This document shows positions 6,612 to 7,970 of a stretch of 7,970 bases of DNA, piece by piece. The DNA lies in contig PMST01000248.1 in assembly GCA_003168295.1 (NCBI GenBank), positions 1 through 7,970 on the forward strand. Reading direction: 5' to 3'. The notes under the pieces were generated by a model that was not told the origin of the DNA, made no database searches, and saw only the letters and a list, made by a program, of their open reading frames with translations. This DNA comes from Actinomycetota bacterium (GTDB lineage: Bacteria; Actinomycetota; Actinomycetes; Streptosporangiales; Streptosporangiaceae). The first letter of the stretch is position 1; every line of letters starts with the position of its first letter. The position numbers and the translations under genes are program-made.

Positions 6612-7349
6612 ATGGCTAAGGCACCGGTGCGAGCCGAAGGCCGGACCCATGTCCAGCACGGCAACGCTCAGCAGGCCGACGCCGGGCAGGCCGACGCCGG
6701 GCAGGCCGACGCCGGGCAGGCCGACGCCGGGCAGGTTGCCGCCCAGCAAGCCGGCATTCAGGCCGCCGGGCCGGCTCGTGGCGCCGACCGGGATCGGCCC
6801 CTGCGGGCCGACGCCCGGCGTAACCGGGAGCGAGTGCTCGAGACCGCATTCGACGCGTTCGCGACCGAAGGACTGTCGGTGTCGGTCCACGAGATCGCCC
6901 GGCGGGCAGGCGTCGGCACTGGGACTGTGAGCCGCCACTTCCCCACGAAAGAGGCCCTCTTCGAGGCGGTCTTCGTCAGCCGGGTCGAACGACTGGTCGC
7001 CATGGCCCGGCAACTCAGCGAGGCGGAGGACGCGGGGACGGCGCTCTTTAGCTTTTTCGCCGCGATTGTCGCAGAAGGGGCCGCTAACCGCGGGTTGGCC
7101 GACGCGCTCACCGGTGCTGGCTTCGATATCAAGACTGCCGCCTCCGGGCCAGAACATGACGTCATGGGCGCGCTGAGCAGCCTGCTTGCCCGTGCCCAGC
7201 AGGCCGGATCCGTGAGGCACGACATCGACACCGCTGATGTGATTGCCCTCGTCACCGGATGCCTGGCCAGAGAATCCGATCCGCAGGTCCCCGCCGCGCG
7301 TGACCGCCTGATCTCGGTCGTCCGAGAAGGGCTCCGTCCGAGCCGGTGA
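6612..7349 (+). CDS. TetR/AcrR-family transcriptional regulator with repetitive N-terminal tail
   Basis: From the ATG at 6612 the protein has 245 residues. A low-complexity tail (about 1-65), rich in Gln, Ala, Asp and Gly and containing four QADAG repeats (21-40), precedes the TetR DNA-binding domain (about 67-115). In that domain RRNRERVLETAFDAFATEGL leads into the helix-turn-helix VHEIARRAGVGTGTVSRHFPTKEALFEAVF. The rest is the helical ligand-binding and dimerisation domain, including a Gly/Ala-rich C-terminal half typical of the family. An upstream in-frame GTG at 6591 is possible. The ATG is preferred because GGAAGAGAG lies about ten bases before it. The regulator is divergent from a dehydrogenase and shares two inverted-repeat operators with it, so it very probably represses both. 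The inducer is unknown. Most relatives begin close to the RADARRNRE segment, so the long tail is unusual. Confidence 0.9.
   Translation: MAKAPVRAEGRTHVQHGNAQQADAGQADAGQADAGQADAGQVAAQQAGIQAAGPARGADRDRPLRADARRNRERVLETAFDAFATEGLSVSVHEIARRAGVGTGTVSRHFPTKEALFEAVFVSRVERLVAMARQLSEAEDAGTALFSFFAAIVAEGAANRGLADALTGAGFDIKTAASGPEHDVMGALSSLLARAQQAGSVRHDIDTADVIALVTGCLARESDPQVPAARDRLISVVREGLRPSR
6671..6730 (+). repeat. Four perfect 15-bp tandem repeats inside tetR
   Basis: GCAGGCCGACGCCGG is repeated four times without mismatch (6671, 6686, 6701, 6716). A fifth, partial copy begins GCAGG at 6731 and then diverges. In the tetR frame it encodes QADAG. The unit length is a multiple of three, so copy-number change would lengthen or shorten the tail without breaking the frame. 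Confidence 0.95.
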
Positions 7350-7410
7350 CCCACGCCAGTCGCGGCGACCGGAGGTCAGGAACTGGGACTGGTGTCGGTC
7401 TGCGTCCTGG

Positions 7411-7970
7411 TCAGATGGGGTACCGGGTGGGTTCGGTGGTGTATTGACGTCCGGAGGGGCCGGTCCGGCGGAAGGTTCCCGGGGTGATCTGCTCGACTTT
7501 CCAGCGGGGGTTCTGCTTGAGCCGGTGGTCGTGACGGCAGGTGGGCCCGCCATTGCACGAACAGGTCCGGCCTCCCGCTTCGTATGGGATGTTGTGTTCG
7601 AAGTCACACTGCTGGGCTGGCCTTCGGCAGGTCGGGGCGACACAGGTCGCGTGCCGGATCTGGGTCAGGTGCCGCAGCTTGACCCCCGGGTCGTGACCGC
7701 GGGCCTCGAACCGGTGGTCGCAGGTGTCGATAGCGATCGGGTCGAGCTCGATCAGCAGATCCGGCCGCCCGGGGATCCCGGTGGACAGCCGCCAGGTACC
7801 GTAACCGCCAGGCGGCCCCTGATCGCCGGAGGCGGTAAAGGTGAACCGTGGCGGGTCACCGCCGGGTCCGCCGGGCGGATCGTGATCGCCGGGCGGGGCG
7901 TGGCCGCCGGGTGCTGGTCTCGCGCAGCCGTGGCCGATGGCGTGTCCCTGCTCGTCGGTGACGGTGACGC
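7411..7970 (-). CDS. DUF222 / 13E12-type HNH endonuclease-family protein, C-terminal part
   Basis: An open minus-strand frame enters from the right edge and ends at TGA (7413-7411), giving 185 visible residues and no start in the window. The order seen is a Pro/Gly/His-rich linker (about 20-40), a segment typical of the family (DLLIELDPIAIDTCDHRFEARGHDPG), then the HNH domain. That domain contains ATCVAPTCRRPAQQCDFEHNIPY, followed by GGRTCSCNGGPTCRHDHRLKQ. The Cys pairs and the EH...H residues are the metal and active-site elements of an HNH fold; the position that is often Asp before the first His is Glu here. The end, RQYTTEPTRYPI, is characteristic of actinobacterial members. These proteins occur in many copies per genome and their function is unclear. 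It is convergent with tetR, with a 61-base gap that shows no gene or clear terminator. Confidence 0.85.
   Translation of the reverse strand, partial: VTVTDEQGHAIGHGCARPAPGGHAPPGDHDPPGGPGGDPPRFTFTASGDQGPPGGYGTWRLSTGIPGRPDLLIELDPIAIDTCDHRFEARGHDPGVKLRHLTQIRHATCVAPTCRRPAQQCDFEHNIPYEAGGRTCSCNGGPTCRHDHRLKQNPRWKVEQITPGTFRRTGPSGRQYTTEPTRYPI

Noticed and set aside
6587..6619. A ten-codon upstream frame (MSGRERLADG) overlapping the tetR start
   Set aside because: It has no clear ribosome site and its overlap with the start codon could be chance; there is not enough evidence for a regulatory leader peptide.
7350..7410. Terminator between tetR and the HNH gene (GTCGCGGCGAC at 7359-7369)
   Set aside because: The palindrome leaves only a one-base loop and is not followed by a U-run, so it does not form a convincing hairpin.
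6582..7643. A 353-codon open frame on the minus strand across the TetR gene and into the HNH region
   Set aside because: It is antisense to two well-supported genes, its product is a low-complexity high-GC translation with PGVGL repeats from the 15-bp units, and it has no domain-like sequence.

Overview
The window is GC-rich DNA with GTG starts, NarL-type two-component genes and a DUF222/13E12-type HNH endonuclease, which together point to an actinobacterium (Actinomycetota). The style of the HNH C-terminus and of the kinase/regulator pair suggests a soil Streptosporangiales-like or Trebonia-like lineage, but that placement is only inference.

Layout. At the left edge are the first nine codons of a minus-strand gene (1-27) with its upstream region, which carries a TATGAT box overlapping a perfect 12-bp palindrome. 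Next, on the minus strand, is a secreted lipoprotein (134-1144). Divergent from it is a tightly packed plus-strand run of five genes: a receiver-only response regulator (1319-1693), a membrane NarL-type histidine kinase (1693-3417, 1-nt overlap), a NarL/FixJ-type response regulator (3408-4091, 10-nt overlap), a pentapeptide-repeat protein (4102-4725, 10-nt gap) and a class I SAM methyltransferase (4741-5462, 15-nt gap). The spacing implies one operon. The kinase can phosphorylate the DNA-binding regulator and perhaps also the stand-alone receiver. The two downstream genes would be co-expressed outputs. The methyltransferase carries two apparent one-base insertions near its 3' end. Its end is part of a four-copy, roughly 20-bp tandem repeat that places a TGA in all three forward frames.

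From 5541 to 7349 lies a classic divergent pair: an NADP-type short-chain dehydrogenase (5541-6482, minus) and a TetR-family repressor (6612-7349, plus). Between them are two copies of the inverted repeat CGGGAC-N4-GTCCCG, 25 bp apart. One sits in the spacer of a good SDR promoter. The other lies just after a TATAAT box facing tetR. The simplest model is autorepression plus repression of the dehydrogenase. The TetR N-terminus carries four perfect 15-bp repeats encoding QADAG.

The right edge (7411-7970, minus) holds the C-terminal part of a DUF222/HNH endonuclease-family protein that runs off the window. I found no RNA genes, CRISPR array, insertion sequence or replication origin. Nothing clearly points to a wholly new system. 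The most unusual items are the broken methyltransferase with its stop-carrying repeat, the in-frame repeat in TetR, and the receiver/kinase/regulator/pentapeptide/methyltransferase operon.
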